Below are positions 1-4,901 of a stretch of 6,188 nt of DNA, piece by piece (positions within the stretch are counted from its first letter, which is position 1; the number at the start of each line of letters is the position of its first letter). The position numbers and the translations under genes are program-made. The stretch covers positions 1 to 6,188 of the forward strand of contig REGF01000064.1 of assembly GCA_003702465.1 (NCBI GenBank), read 5' to 3'. Source of the stretch: Candidatus Nitrosomarinus sp. (GTDB lineage: Archaea > Thermoproteota > Nitrososphaeria > Nitrososphaerales > Nitrosopumilaceae). The notes under the pieces are model-generated. The model was given only the letters and a program-made list of their open reading frames with translations. It was not told the origin of the DNA and ran no database searches.

Positions 1-714
1 ACAAAAATTTATAAAAATAATTCAAACTCTTTTGAAATTCAAAAAGGCCCCATCTTTCATAATTTTGTTTTAGCCGATGAAATTAATCGTGCTCCACCAA
101 AAGTTCAATCTGCATTATTAGAATCAATGCAAGAAAAACAAGTAAGTATTCATGGAGAAACTTTTCAATTAGAAAAACCATTTTTAGTACTTGCAACACA
201 AAATCCAATTGAAAATGAAGGAACATACAAACTTCCAGAAGCACAAGTTGATAGATTTGCATTAAAAATTTTAATTAAATATCCTAGCAAGGAAGATGAA
301 ATTAAAATCATTGAGAAAAACACAATTAATGTAGAAACAAAATCAAAACCAATTTTAAAAGCAAAAGAAATTTTGCAGATGCAAGAATTTAATTCAAAAA
401 TTTATGCTGACGATATTATTTTAAAATATGTTGCAAATATTATAGATGCAACAAGAAATCCAGATAATTATGAATTAGATTTACAAAATATAATTGAATT
501 TGGTGCATCACCTAGAGCATCAATTTGGTTAATTAAAGCAGCAAAAGCTAATGCTATGATTAATGGAAGAGGATTTGTTATTCCTGAAGACATTAAAGAA
601 GTTGCTCACGAGGTATTACGTCATCGATTAATTTTAACATTTGAAGCAGAAGCTGATGAAATTAATTCAGATAAAGTAATAGATACAATTCTTGACAAAA
701 TACCATCACCATAA
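1..714 (+). CDS. MoxR-family AAA+ ATPase, 5'-truncated by window edge
   Basis: The reading frame is open from base 1, giving 237 visible residues; the N-terminus and Walker A P-loop lie outside the window. Visible in order are the Walker B motif FVLADE (visible residues 22-27) followed by INRAPPKVQSALLESMQE, sensor 1 ATQNP (65-69), the LPEAQVDRF segment carrying the arginine finger (78-86), and the sensor 2 region GASPR (168-172) in a helical lid domain. These are hallmarks of the MoxR subfamily (AAA_3 plus AAA_lid_2). MoxR ATPases are thought to act as cytoplasmic chaperones that work with VWA-domain partners to remodel or insert cofactors into protein complexes, and two VWA-type genes follow directly here. 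The stop is 2 nt before the next ATG, so they are co-transcribed. An internal ATG at 127 is not the start, because it lies inside the Walker B region. The specific substrate is unknown. Confidence 0.95.
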   Translation, partial: TKIYKNNSNSFEIQKGPIFHNFVLADEINRAPPKVQSALLESMQEKQVSIHGETFQLEKPFLVLATQNPIENEGTYKLPEAQVDRFALKILIKYPSKEDEIKIIEKNTINVETKSKPILKAKEILQMQEFNSKIYADDIILKYVANIIDATRNPDNYELDLQNIIEFGASPRASIWLIKAAKANAMINGRGFVIPEDIKEVAHEVLRHRLILTFEAEADEINSDKVIDTILDKIPSP

Positions 715-716
715 AA

Positions 717-1595
717 ATGAGCAAAATTTCAGAGTTACTGCGTCAAATTAAAAATTTAGAAATTCAAACTAAAGATCTTGTAGAAGGAGTAGAATCTGGT
801 GCCTATAACTCAAAATTTAGAGGAAGAGGCATAGAATTTTCAGAAGTTAGAGAGTACATTCCAGGAGACGATGTAAAAAGAATAGATTGGAACGTGTCAG
901 CAAGACATAATTCACTATATGTGAAGGAATTCGTTGAAGAAAATGAATTAAACATTTACCTAATTGTAGACTTGTCTGCAAGTACCAATTTTGGATTTAC
1001 AAAATCAAAACTTGATTTGAGTTTTGAAGTTGCAGTATCACTAATGTTTCTAGCATTAAAAAATAATGACAGATTAGGATTAGGCATATTTACAAACAAA
1101 TTAGAAAAATTTATTCCTTCAAGAAAAGGTAAACGACAATTACTAAGAATAATTAAAGAATTAATTGAATATGAACCAAAAAATAAAGAAACAGATATTT
1201 TACAATCCCTATCTGCTTTAAAAAATAAATTAAAACGAAAAAGTGTCATATACATTATTTCAGATTTTCTTTCAGATGATTATGAAAAGCCATTAAAATT
1301 TTTAAAATTACATCACGAAGTAATTTTGATAAATATTTCAGACATTAAGGAAAGAGAAATTCCAAACATAGGTTATGCTTACATTGAAGATGCAGAAACT
1401 GGAGAACAAATTCTTGTTAATACATCAAGTGAAACTTTTCAAAAACAATATTCAGAATTAATGAAACAAAAAATTGAAGAGAATCAAAACAGTATGAAAA
1501 AAATCGGAATCGATATGATTAATTTAACTGATCAAGAATCATTTGACATTACAATAAACAGATACTTTAGAAATAAATGGAGAATGAAAAATTAA
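717..1595 (+). CDS. DUF58 protein with VWA-like domain
   Basis: This 292-aa protein carries the signature DUF58 block at residues 43-75, including YIPGDDVKRIDW followed by SAR and LYVKEF. A VWA-like Rossmann fold follows, beginning at about residue 79, with a MIDAS-type metal site DLSAS (D85, S87, S89) and a later YIISDF strand. I see no membrane segment, so it is probably cytoplasmic or peripheral. DUF58 genes usually sit directly behind moxR and are regarded as VWA adaptors for the ATPase. The start ATG lies 2 nt after the moxR stop without a clear Shine-Dalgarno motif, which suggests translational coupling. Its TAA stop overlaps the next gene in a TAATG arrangement. Family assignment is firm; the physiological role is inferred from context only. 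Confidence 0.93.
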   Translation: MSKISELLRQIKNLEIQTKDLVEGVESGAYNSKFRGRGIEFSEVREYIPGDDVKRIDWNVSARHNSLYVKEFVEENELNIYLIVDLSASTNFGFTKSKLDLSFEVAVSLMFLALKNNDRLGLGIFTNKLEKFIPSRKGKRQLLRIIKELIEYEPKNKETDILQSLSALKNKLKRKSVIYIISDFLSDDYEKPLKFLKLHHEVILINISDIKEREIPNIGYAYIEDAETGEQILVNTSSETFQKQYSELMKQKIEENQNSMKKIGIDMINLTDQESFDITINRYFRNKWRMKN

Positions 1596-2539
1596 TGGAA
1601 TTTGGATTCATTAATGCATTTTTTCTTTTTTTAATAATTCCACTTTTAGTATTTATTTACTACAGGTATAATTCAAATAAAAAAGAGTCAATTCTAAAAT
1701 TTAGTACATTAAAGATTATCAAACAAACAAATGCCAAAAACAATGCATTTAGAAAGCATATTCCATTTGTACTAGTTTTAGTTGTACTGTCTTTGATAAT
1801 TATTGCATTAGCAAATCCGCAAATTGTAACTATGGGAAATGAAAAAGGAGTTAATTTGGGAATAGTCCTAGATGGTTCTGAAAGTATGGCTGCTTCAGAT
1901 TATGAGCCTACAAGATTAGATGCAGCAAAAAATGCCATTACATCCCTAGTCACAAAAACTGGTGAAACAAGTAATGTGGGTGTTGTATTATTTGAAACTG
2001 GAGCTGGAACTATCTCATATCTATCCCCAATTAAAGAAAAAACACTAACCTCAATCTCATCTATTCAACAAGGAACAGGTGCTACTGCAATGGGAGATGG
2101 ATTATCGTTAGGAGTAGATATGGTTTCATCTATTTTAGATAAAAAAAGAGTAATTATTCTTCTTAGTGATGGAATACATAATTCAGGATTAGTAACACCT
2201 GAACAAGCTACACAATATGCAGTTTTAAACAATGTACAAGTTCACACAATTGGAATTGGTTCAGAAGAACCAGTTTATCTTCGAGATGACATATACGGCG
2301 AACCACAATTTGCCGAATTAGATGAAGAAACACTTCAAAAAATTGCTAGCAGTACAGGAGGAAATTATTTCAAATCATTAGATGAACAGACTTTAAATCA
2401 AATATTATTGGAATTAAAAACAAATCTGGAATATGAAACTGAATTGTCAACAATTAGAGATTGGTTTATTGGTTCAGCGATCATTATTCTTTTAATAGAT
2501 ATTTACATTATTTATGGAAGATTTAGAATAGCTGCTTGA
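1595..2539 (+). CDS. BatA-like membrane-anchored VWA domain protein
   Basis: I place the start at the ATG at 1595 (314 aa), which shares its A with the DUF58 TAA stop (TAATG). It has GGAGA about 11 nt upstream and gives the usual family N-terminus MEFGFINAFFLFLII. A start 18 nt earlier at 1577 (320 aa) is possible but would overlap DUF58 by 19 bp. Layout in 314-aa numbering: a first membrane segment at about 5-23, a second at about 57-73, a VWA domain at about 87-275 and a C-terminal membrane segment at about 291-307. A complete MIDAS is visible: DGSES (D93, S95, S97), the TGAT threonine (T164) and the LLSDG aspartate (D192). This is the architecture of BatA-type (Bacteroides aerotolerance) and YfbK-like VWA proteins encoded behind moxR-DUF58. 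The metal-binding domain presumably docks MoxR at the membrane. A second VWA gene (BatB) or TPR partner does not follow. Confidence 0.92.
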   Translation: MEFGFINAFFLFLIIPLLVFIYYRYNSNKKESILKFSTLKIIKQTNAKNNAFRKHIPFVLVLVVLSLIIIALANPQIVTMGNEKGVNLGIVLDGSESMAASDYEPTRLDAAKNAITSLVTKTGETSNVGVVLFETGAGTISYLSPIKEKTLTSISSIQQGTGATAMGDGLSLGVDMVSSILDKKRVIILLSDGIHNSGLVTPEQATQYAVLNNVQVHTIGIGSEEPVYLRDDIYGEPQFAELDEETLQKIASSTGGNYFKSLDEQTLNQILLELKTNLEYETELSTIRDWFIGSAIIILLIDIYIIYGRFRIAA

Positions 2540-2545
2540 AAATAA

Positions 2546-2560
2546 TTTTTAAATTTTTAA
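2546..2560 (+). terminator. T-rich end of the MoxR-DUF58-VWA operon
   Basis: Two runs of five T (2546-2550 and 2554-2558) begin 7 nt after the VWA gene stop. Archaeal termination often needs only oligo-T stretches, so this is the likely operon 3' end. No hairpin is seen. The spacer is AT-rich throughout, which limits confidence. Confidence 0.4.
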
Positions 2561-2606
2561 TAGCGATCAATTTTATGTGAAAAAGTTAAACACCCATGTA
2601 ATTTTT

Positions 2607-2624
2607 TTTAAATTTAATTTTTAA
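2607..2624 (+). promoter_or_regulatory. Putative TATA-box region for the structured RNA
   Basis: An A/T stretch (TTTAAATTTAATTTTTAAC) lies about 25-40 nt before the predicted 5' end of the structured RNA at about 2649. That is the distance expected for an archaeal TATA box. The surrounding DNA is also very AT-rich, so the exact box cannot be chosen; TTTTTAAC at 2617-2624 gives the best spacing. Confidence 0.3.
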
Positions 2625-2648
2625 CAAAAAGATAATTCTATTGTTTAT

Positions 2649-2752
2649 AGAGTCAGAGACATCTTGCGGCGTTAGCTGGATGAGCCCAATGCTCACATAA
2701 ACTAGTTAATGCATTACAGAGTCTCCAAAATAACGGAGACTGACTTTTTTTT
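2649..2752 (+). ncRNA. Candidate novel structured small RNA
   Basis: In a spacer without ORFs, a compact segment folds well by eye and is more GC-rich than its flanks. An outer stem pairs AGTCA 2651-2655 with TGACT 2741-2745, extendable by A2649-T2747 and G2650-T2746. A perfect 11-bp stem pairs 2669-2679 with 2702-2712, with G-U pairs at 2671/2710, 2675/2706 and 2678/2703. Above it, an asymmetric internal loop (A2680 opposite CATAAA 2696-2701) leads to a 5-bp hairpin TGAGC-CCAAT-GCTCA (2681-2695). A second hairpin, GTCTCC 2721-2726 with GGAGAC 2735-2740, stacks under the outer stem. The element ends in T8 (2745-2752). Three G-U pairs in one stem strengthen the case that it acts as RNA rather than as DNA. 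I cannot match it to tRNA, SRP RNA, RNase P RNA, box C/D RNA or a known riboswitch. H/ACA guide RNA or a leader switch are alternatives. The + orientation is chosen from the terminal T-run. Confidence 0.6.
2721..2752 (+). terminator. Hairpin plus T8 terminator of the structured RNA
   Basis: A 6-bp perfect stem, GTCTCC with GGAGAC (8-nt loop AAAATAAC), is followed by TGAC and eight consecutive T. It resembles an intrinsic terminator. The TGAC between stem and T-run also pairs with the RNA's 5' end, so the hairpin may be part of the mature fold. Confidence 0.55.
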
Positions 2753-2773
2753 CAGAGAATAAAAGAATGAAAA

Positions 2774-2790
2774 TTAATTAATTAATTTTA
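2774..2790 (+). promoter_or_regulatory. TATA-like box for the gene at 2804
   Basis: TTAATTAATTAATTTTA is centred about 22-26 nt before the ATG at 2804, leaving essentially no leader, and no Shine-Dalgarno motif is present. This fits a leaderless archaeal transcript that is independent of the upstream structured RNA. Confidence 0.45.
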
Positions 2791-2803
2791 CAATCAAATC
2801 AAT

Positions 2804-3220
2804 ATGCCATTAGATAAGATAAAAGACGTTGAAGAATATGCAGAAACTCACAAATCTTCAGTTTTACATATTAAAAATAATCCAGTTGCATGTATCTTAG
2901 AGAAAAATTCTAAAAACATATTAAAATTTCAATCAATAGAAAATAGCTTTGAAATTAAAGCAAGTTTGAGAGGATTTTTAAACAAACATGAAGAAATTGG
3001 ATTAATAATTGGATGTAAATTTAAAATTCAAGTTAATGAACAACTATTGGAATACACAGTTTATCCATCAACAGATTTTATTGATTCAGTAATTTTCAAT
3101 GAAATGATATTCATTATTGATAATGAAATGAATCAAATTTTTTCTTGTAAAATTTTAACTGATCAATTTGTTAAAACAAAATCAGAATTTGATAAATTTA
3201 AAAAAATATCAAATGATTAG
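2804..3220 (+). CDS. Hypothetical protein, 138 aa
   Basis: I do not recognise this protein. It is a soluble-looking 138-residue chain without signal peptide or membrane segment. It starts MPLDKIKDVEEYAE and ends in a lysine-rich helix-like tail (about 122-138). The middle (about 22-118) alternates hydrophobic and charged residues in a pattern that looks like a mostly beta fold, for example EIGLIIGCKFKIQVNEQLLEYTVY. The three cysteines (C29, C71, C115) are widely separated and form no metal motif. Codon use matches the neighbours, and the ATG is preceded by a TATA-like box at leaderless distance. Its TAG stop overlaps the stop of the converging SHOCT gene by 4 nt. It may be a lineage-restricted protein; no function can be proposed. 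Confidence 0.8.
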   Translation: MPLDKIKDVEEYAETHKSSVLHIKNNPVACILEKNSKNILKFQSIENSFEIKASLRGFLNKHEEIGLIIGCKFKIQVNEQLLEYTVYPSTDFIDSVIFNEMIFIIDNEMNQIFSCKILTDQFVKTKSEFDKFKKISND

Positions 3221-3744
3221 ATTGTAGAAAGGAGTTTCTTTTTTTTCTCTTGAAATTCTTTAGCAGTGATTACTCCAGCATCTTTTAGTCGTGCCAAGTT
3301 TTCTAAAAGTTCAAGATTTTCTTTTTTAGAGGCCTTTAGAGATTTACCTGCATCAACTGTTTTTTGAATTTTTGATTTTGCAGTAGTCTTTAATTTAGAA
3401 CTCAATATTTGATGCTTACCAGAAATTTTTTCACTAATTTCAAATCCTTTACGTTTTGCTTGTTTAACAATTTCTTGAGATTTTTGTTTAGTTACATCAT
3501 CAATTAATTTAAGATTTTTTGCCATTTTACTAATTTCTTGAGTCTTTTTCTTAGCTAAACGAGTTTGATATTTTAGATCTTTTAATATTTCAGTTTTAGT
3601 TTTTTGTTCAAATCTTCGAGTATATTCTTGAATTACCAATACAGGGAATGGAGAATATTCTACATCAGAATAATAGCGAATAATTGTCTCATCAGATAAT
3701 TTTTTCAAATATTCTTTAAATGATGCTTCTGATTTTAGTGCCAT
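3217..3744 (-). CDS. SHOCT-domain protein with basic helical linker
   Basis: This 175-aa protein has three visible parts. Residues about 12-45 form a conserved-looking N-terminal segment, LSDETIIRYYSDVEYSPFPV, followed by VIQEYTRRF. Residues about 46-140 are lysine-rich and helical, likely coiled coil or nucleic-acid contacting. Residues about 146-173 form a SHOCT (short C-terminal) domain: LLENLARLKDAGVIT followed by AKEFQEKKKKLL. SHOCT modules are short helical hairpins, often at the C-terminus of oligomerising or membrane-associated proteins; their exact activity is unknown. No membrane segment is seen. The start ATG has a TATA-like box 22-30 nt upstream and no leader. The gene converges on the unknown + gene, with a 4-nt overlap of stop codons. 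The SHOCT call is good; the cellular role is open. Confidence 0.85.
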   Translation of the reverse strand: MALKSEASFKEYLKKLSDETIIRYYSDVEYSPFPVLVIQEYTRRFEQKTKTEILKDLKYQTRLAKKKTQEISKMAKNLKLIDDVTKQKSQEIVKQAKRKGFEISEKISGKHQILSSKLKTTAKSKIQKTVDAGKSLKASKKENLELLENLARLKDAGVITAKEFQEKKKKLLSTI

Positions 3745-3765
3745 AAAGTGATTTTAATTAATCAT

Positions 3766-3774
3766 CATAAAAAC
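3766..3774 (-). promoter_or_regulatory. TATA-like box for the SHOCT gene
   Basis: On the minus strand GTTTTTATG lies 22-30 nt upstream of the ATG at 3744, which fits a leaderless archaeal promoter. It sits in the 52-bp spacer behind the upstream minus gene, so the SHOCT gene can be transcribed on its own. Confidence 0.4.
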
Positions 3775-3796
3775 ATTATAGAATAGATCTTTGAAT

Positions 3797-4147
3797 CTAA
3801 TTTGTCCAAATAGGCTGAGTTTTTAACCATTTTATTAAATCGGCATACAAACTGCTTTTTTGCATGTTTAAGACACCTATTTCTAAATTTGTGGAGGATT
3901 TTACAGTTTTAGAATAATTTTCATATTTAGCAAATATCACTTTGTCTAAAAACATTTCATTATTCATTTCTTTTTTTGCTAATTCTTCTGATTCAGTCAT
4001 TGCAAAACTAGCAAATAATACTCCATCTACCCAATATGCGTTAGCAGATTCCAATGAAGACATCATACCAATAAGATCATCAAGACTGAGTTGAATCATA
4101 TCACGAACGTAAATTTTATCATATGGTTTATGAACAAATTCTGTCAT
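3797..4147 (-). CDS. Hypothetical protein, 116 aa
   Basis: I do not recognise a family. The 116-aa protein is soluble-looking, with N-terminus MTEFVHKPYDKIYVRDMIQL, a helical segment SLDDLIGMMSSLESANAYWV (21-40), a hydrophobic strand-like stretch DGVLFASFAM (41-50), an acidic helix (51-68) and a C-terminal helix ending in KWLKTQPIWTN. It contains no cysteine or histidine cluster. The start at 4147 is supported by a TATA-like box 22-31 nt upstream with no leader. It diverges from the small acidic gene at 4218 and is followed 52 bp later by the SHOCT gene on the same strand. It is probably a real, lineage-restricted gene. Confidence 0.8.
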   Translation of the reverse strand: MTEFVHKPYDKIYVRDMIQLSLDDLIGMMSSLESANAYWVDGVLFASFAMTESEELAKKEMNNEMFLDKVIFAKYENYSKTVKSSTNLEIGVLNMQKSSLYADLIKWLKTQPIWTN

Positions 4148-4168
4148 GAAAATATCTATTTTTAGAGA

Positions 4169-4196
4169 TTTATGTATATTTGTAAATTTAATAAAA
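4169..4196. promoter_or_regulatory. Divergent promoter pair in a 70-bp spacer
   Basis: The spacer between the start codons at 4147 (minus) and 4218 (plus) holds two TATA-like boxes. TATACATAAA on the minus strand (4169-4178) lies 22-31 nt from the minus ATG. TTTAATAAAA on the plus strand (4187-4196) lies 22-31 nt before the plus ATG. Both give leaderless messages, and the two boxes are only 8 nt apart, so the promoters may exclude or co-regulate each other. Confidence 0.5.
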
Positions 4197-4217
4197 GTGA
4201 TTTTCTAAAGAGAGTAC

Positions 4218-4454
4218 ATGTCAGAATCGTCAGATAATCCTGCAGAACATGAATTATTTGTAACAGAATTTCCAAAAGGGAATTTTGGAATTGTAGATTA
4301 TCTTCAAGGTCGCGTACATTTTGCATTAATGGATCAAATGAAATTAATGCATAAATCAGGAATGAGTCAAGTACAAATCAAAGAAGCAATATTAAAAACT
4401 GTAACAGAGATTGTAGAAAATTTTGAACCACAAAAAGAGTCAGAAAGTTCTTGA
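4218..4454 (+). CDS. Small acidic hypothetical protein, 78 aa
   Basis: No family is recognised. The ends are acidic and serine-rich (MSESSDNPAEHELFVTEFPK at the start, PQKESESS at the end) and probably disordered. A core at about 20-68 has the hydrophobic periodicity of helices: NFGIVDYLQGRVHFALMDQM, then LMHKSGMSQVQIKEAILKTV. The second half (about 47-68) could be a helix-turn-helix-like or protein-interaction hairpin, but this is only suggestive. There is no membrane segment and no cysteine. A TATA-like box at leaderless spacing precedes the ATG. The gene is divergent from the 116-aa gene. Its 3' end overlaps a minus-strand mini-ORF by 15 nt. Confidence 0.75.
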   Translation: MSESSDNPAEHELFVTEFPKGNFGIVDYLQGRVHFALMDQMKLMHKSGMSQVQIKEAILKTVTEIVENFEPQKESESS

Positions 4455-4577
4455 TTCTAATTTACTAGATTCCATCATCAGGATTTTATGACATTTACAA
4501 TAGCAATTTGTATGAGGTAAATCATTATCATTTCTATATTTACACTCTTTAGTATGTTCTAAAATCAATTTTCTCAC
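4440..4577 (-). CDS. Putative Cys/His-rich zinc microprotein, 45 codons
   Basis: The minus strand has an open frame from the GTG at 4577 to the TGA at 4440-4442 with clear protein-like composition. It has an N-terminal helix VRKLILEHTKECKYRN, then PHTNCYCKCHK. Potential metal ligands are H8, C12, H22, C25, C27, C29 and H30, a pattern suited to one zinc site. No ATG exists in any minus frame within 60 nt upstream, while the frame stays open to a stop at 4638-4640 and even there reads FCRSKVKNSTV. So either the GTG is a true start (a weak TATA-like stretch lies at 4607-4615) or this is the remnant of a longer gene that lost its N-terminus. The 3' end overlaps the + gene ending at 4454. The function is unknown; a small zinc-binding protein is an inference from the Cys/His spacing. 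Confidence 0.5.
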   Translation of the reverse strand: MRKLILEHTKECKYRNDNDLPHTNCYCKCHKILMMESSKLESRTF

Positions 4578-4633
4578 GACAGTTGAATTTTTTACTTTAG
4601 ATCTACAAAATAAATCTATGAAAATAAAACAAG

Positions 4634-4659
4634 TAATTTAGAAGAAGACGACTAAATTA
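4634..4659. repeat. Inverted repeat, 8-bp arms
   Basis: TAATTTAG (4634-4641) and CTAAATTA (4652-4659) are perfect inverted arms around a purine-rich 10-nt loop. Transcribed leftward, the element lies between the two mini-ORFs and may mark an RNA 3' end or a dyad binding site. The arms are AT-only apart from one G-C pair, so chance is possible. Confidence 0.4.
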
Positions 4660-4666
4660 TGGTGTA

Positions 4667-4682
4667 TTTCTAAAATTAGAAA
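4667..4682. repeat. Inverted repeat TTTCTAA/TTAGAAA
   Basis: TTTCTAA (4667-4673) and TTAGAAA (4676-4682) are perfect 7-bp arms with a 2-bp spacer, 18 bp past the stop of the 23-codon mini-ORF. The tight spacing favours a dyad DNA site, or a short hairpin with the centre opened. A related palindrome occurs at 5714-5731. Confidence 0.4.
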
Positions 4683-4721
4683 TTAACCAAAATTAGTCAA
4701 TCACTCTTCTGAAATTAACCA
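4679..4721. repeat. 11-bp direct repeat GAAATTAACCA
   Basis: GAAATTAACCA occurs at 4679-4689 and again at 4711-4721, 32 bp apart (about three helical turns). One copy is inside the mini-ORF, where it encodes its WLIS end, and the other is just past its stop. This may be a small duplication or a paired protein-binding site. Confidence 0.35.
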
Positions 4722-4772
4722 TGATGAGCCTATAGCGTCTTCCCAGGTAGTGGAATTATTGTTATCATTCAT
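4701..4772 (-). CDS. Putative 23-aa acidic microprotein
   Basis: The minus strand encodes MNDNNNSTTWED followed by AIGSSWLISEE and a TGA stop. The composition (two Trp, mixed acidic and polar residues, GC-containing codons in an AT-rich spacer) looks like genuine coding rather than noise. A TATA-like box TTTTAAAT (minus strand, 4795-4802) lies 23-30 nt upstream of the ATG at 4772, exactly the leaderless spacing used by neighbouring genes. An in-frame ATG at 4796 would add eight residues (MQICFTLF) but overlaps that box. No family is known to me, and length alone keeps confidence moderate. It lies 130 bp downstream of the sirtuin stop on the same strand, with its own apparent promoter. Confidence 0.45.
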   Translation of the reverse strand: MNDNNNSTTWEDAIGSSWLISEE

Positions 4773-4794
4773 GAATAAAGTAAAACAAATTTGC

Positions 4795-4802
4795 ATTTAA
4801 AA
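4795..4802 (-). promoter_or_regulatory. TATA-like box for the 23-aa mini-ORF
   Basis: TTTTAAAT on the minus strand lies 23-30 nt before the ATG at 4772. It is the main sign that this mini-ORF is expressed as a leaderless message. Confidence 0.4.
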
Positions 4803-4882
4803 GAGATGAACGATTGATCAGTAGGAATGTTAAGAATGATTTGATAGAAAGAAGTTTTTATTCAGTTTTCATGTACTGTTTT

Positions 4883-4889
4883 AAAAAAA
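4883..4889 (-). terminator. T7 run downstream of the sirtuin gene
   Basis: Seven consecutive T on the minus strand begin 12 nt after the sirtuin stop. This is consistent with oligo-T dependent archaeal termination. There is no hairpin. Confidence 0.45.
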
Positions 4890-4901
4890 TGATGAATGAA
4901 A

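Larger units (their letters stand above)
4455..4901. other. 447-bp stretch without a conventional gene
   Basis: Between the small acidic gene and the sirtuin there is no ORF of normal size. What can be supported are two minus-strand mini-ORFs (4440-4577 and 4701-4772), two inverted repeats (4634-4659 and 4667-4682), an 11-bp direct repeat and T-run terminators. From 4804 to 4880 I see nothing definable: no stable fold, no repeat, and only ORFs of a few codons. Confidence 0.6.

Noticed and set aside
127..714. MoxR gene starting at the ATG at 127
   Set aside because: The upstream in-frame sequence encodes the Walker B motif and AAA+ core back to base 1, so this ATG is internal and the gene is cut by the window edge.
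956..1255. Minus-strand open frame of 99 codons inside the DUF58 gene
   Set aside because: It lies entirely antisense to a well-supported conserved gene and has low-complexity Phe/Leu/Ser/Asn composition, so it is a shadow of the DUF58 reading frame.
1577..1595. BatA-like gene starting at 1577
   Set aside because: The TAATG junction at 1595, the GGAGA upstream of it and the typical MEFGF N-terminus favour the later start; the earlier one remains possible.
2669..2712. Hammerhead ribozyme or tRNA in the structured RNA
   Set aside because: The CTGGATGAG segment looks superficially like a hammerhead CUGAUGA core, but it has an extra G and no GAAA or cleavage-site partner. There is no T-arm motif or acceptor/anticodon layout for a tRNA.
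2681..2743. Box C/D guide RNA
   Set aside because: GGATGAG and CTGA resemble C and D boxes, but a proper RTGATGA is missing, the internal C'/D' boxes are absent, and both pieces are tied up in strong stems.
4772..4796. Longer start of the 23-aa mini-ORF at the ATG at 4796
   Set aside because: It would place the TATA-like box inside the coding sequence, and no promoter box is visible at the right distance upstream of 4796; the ATG at 4772 fits better.
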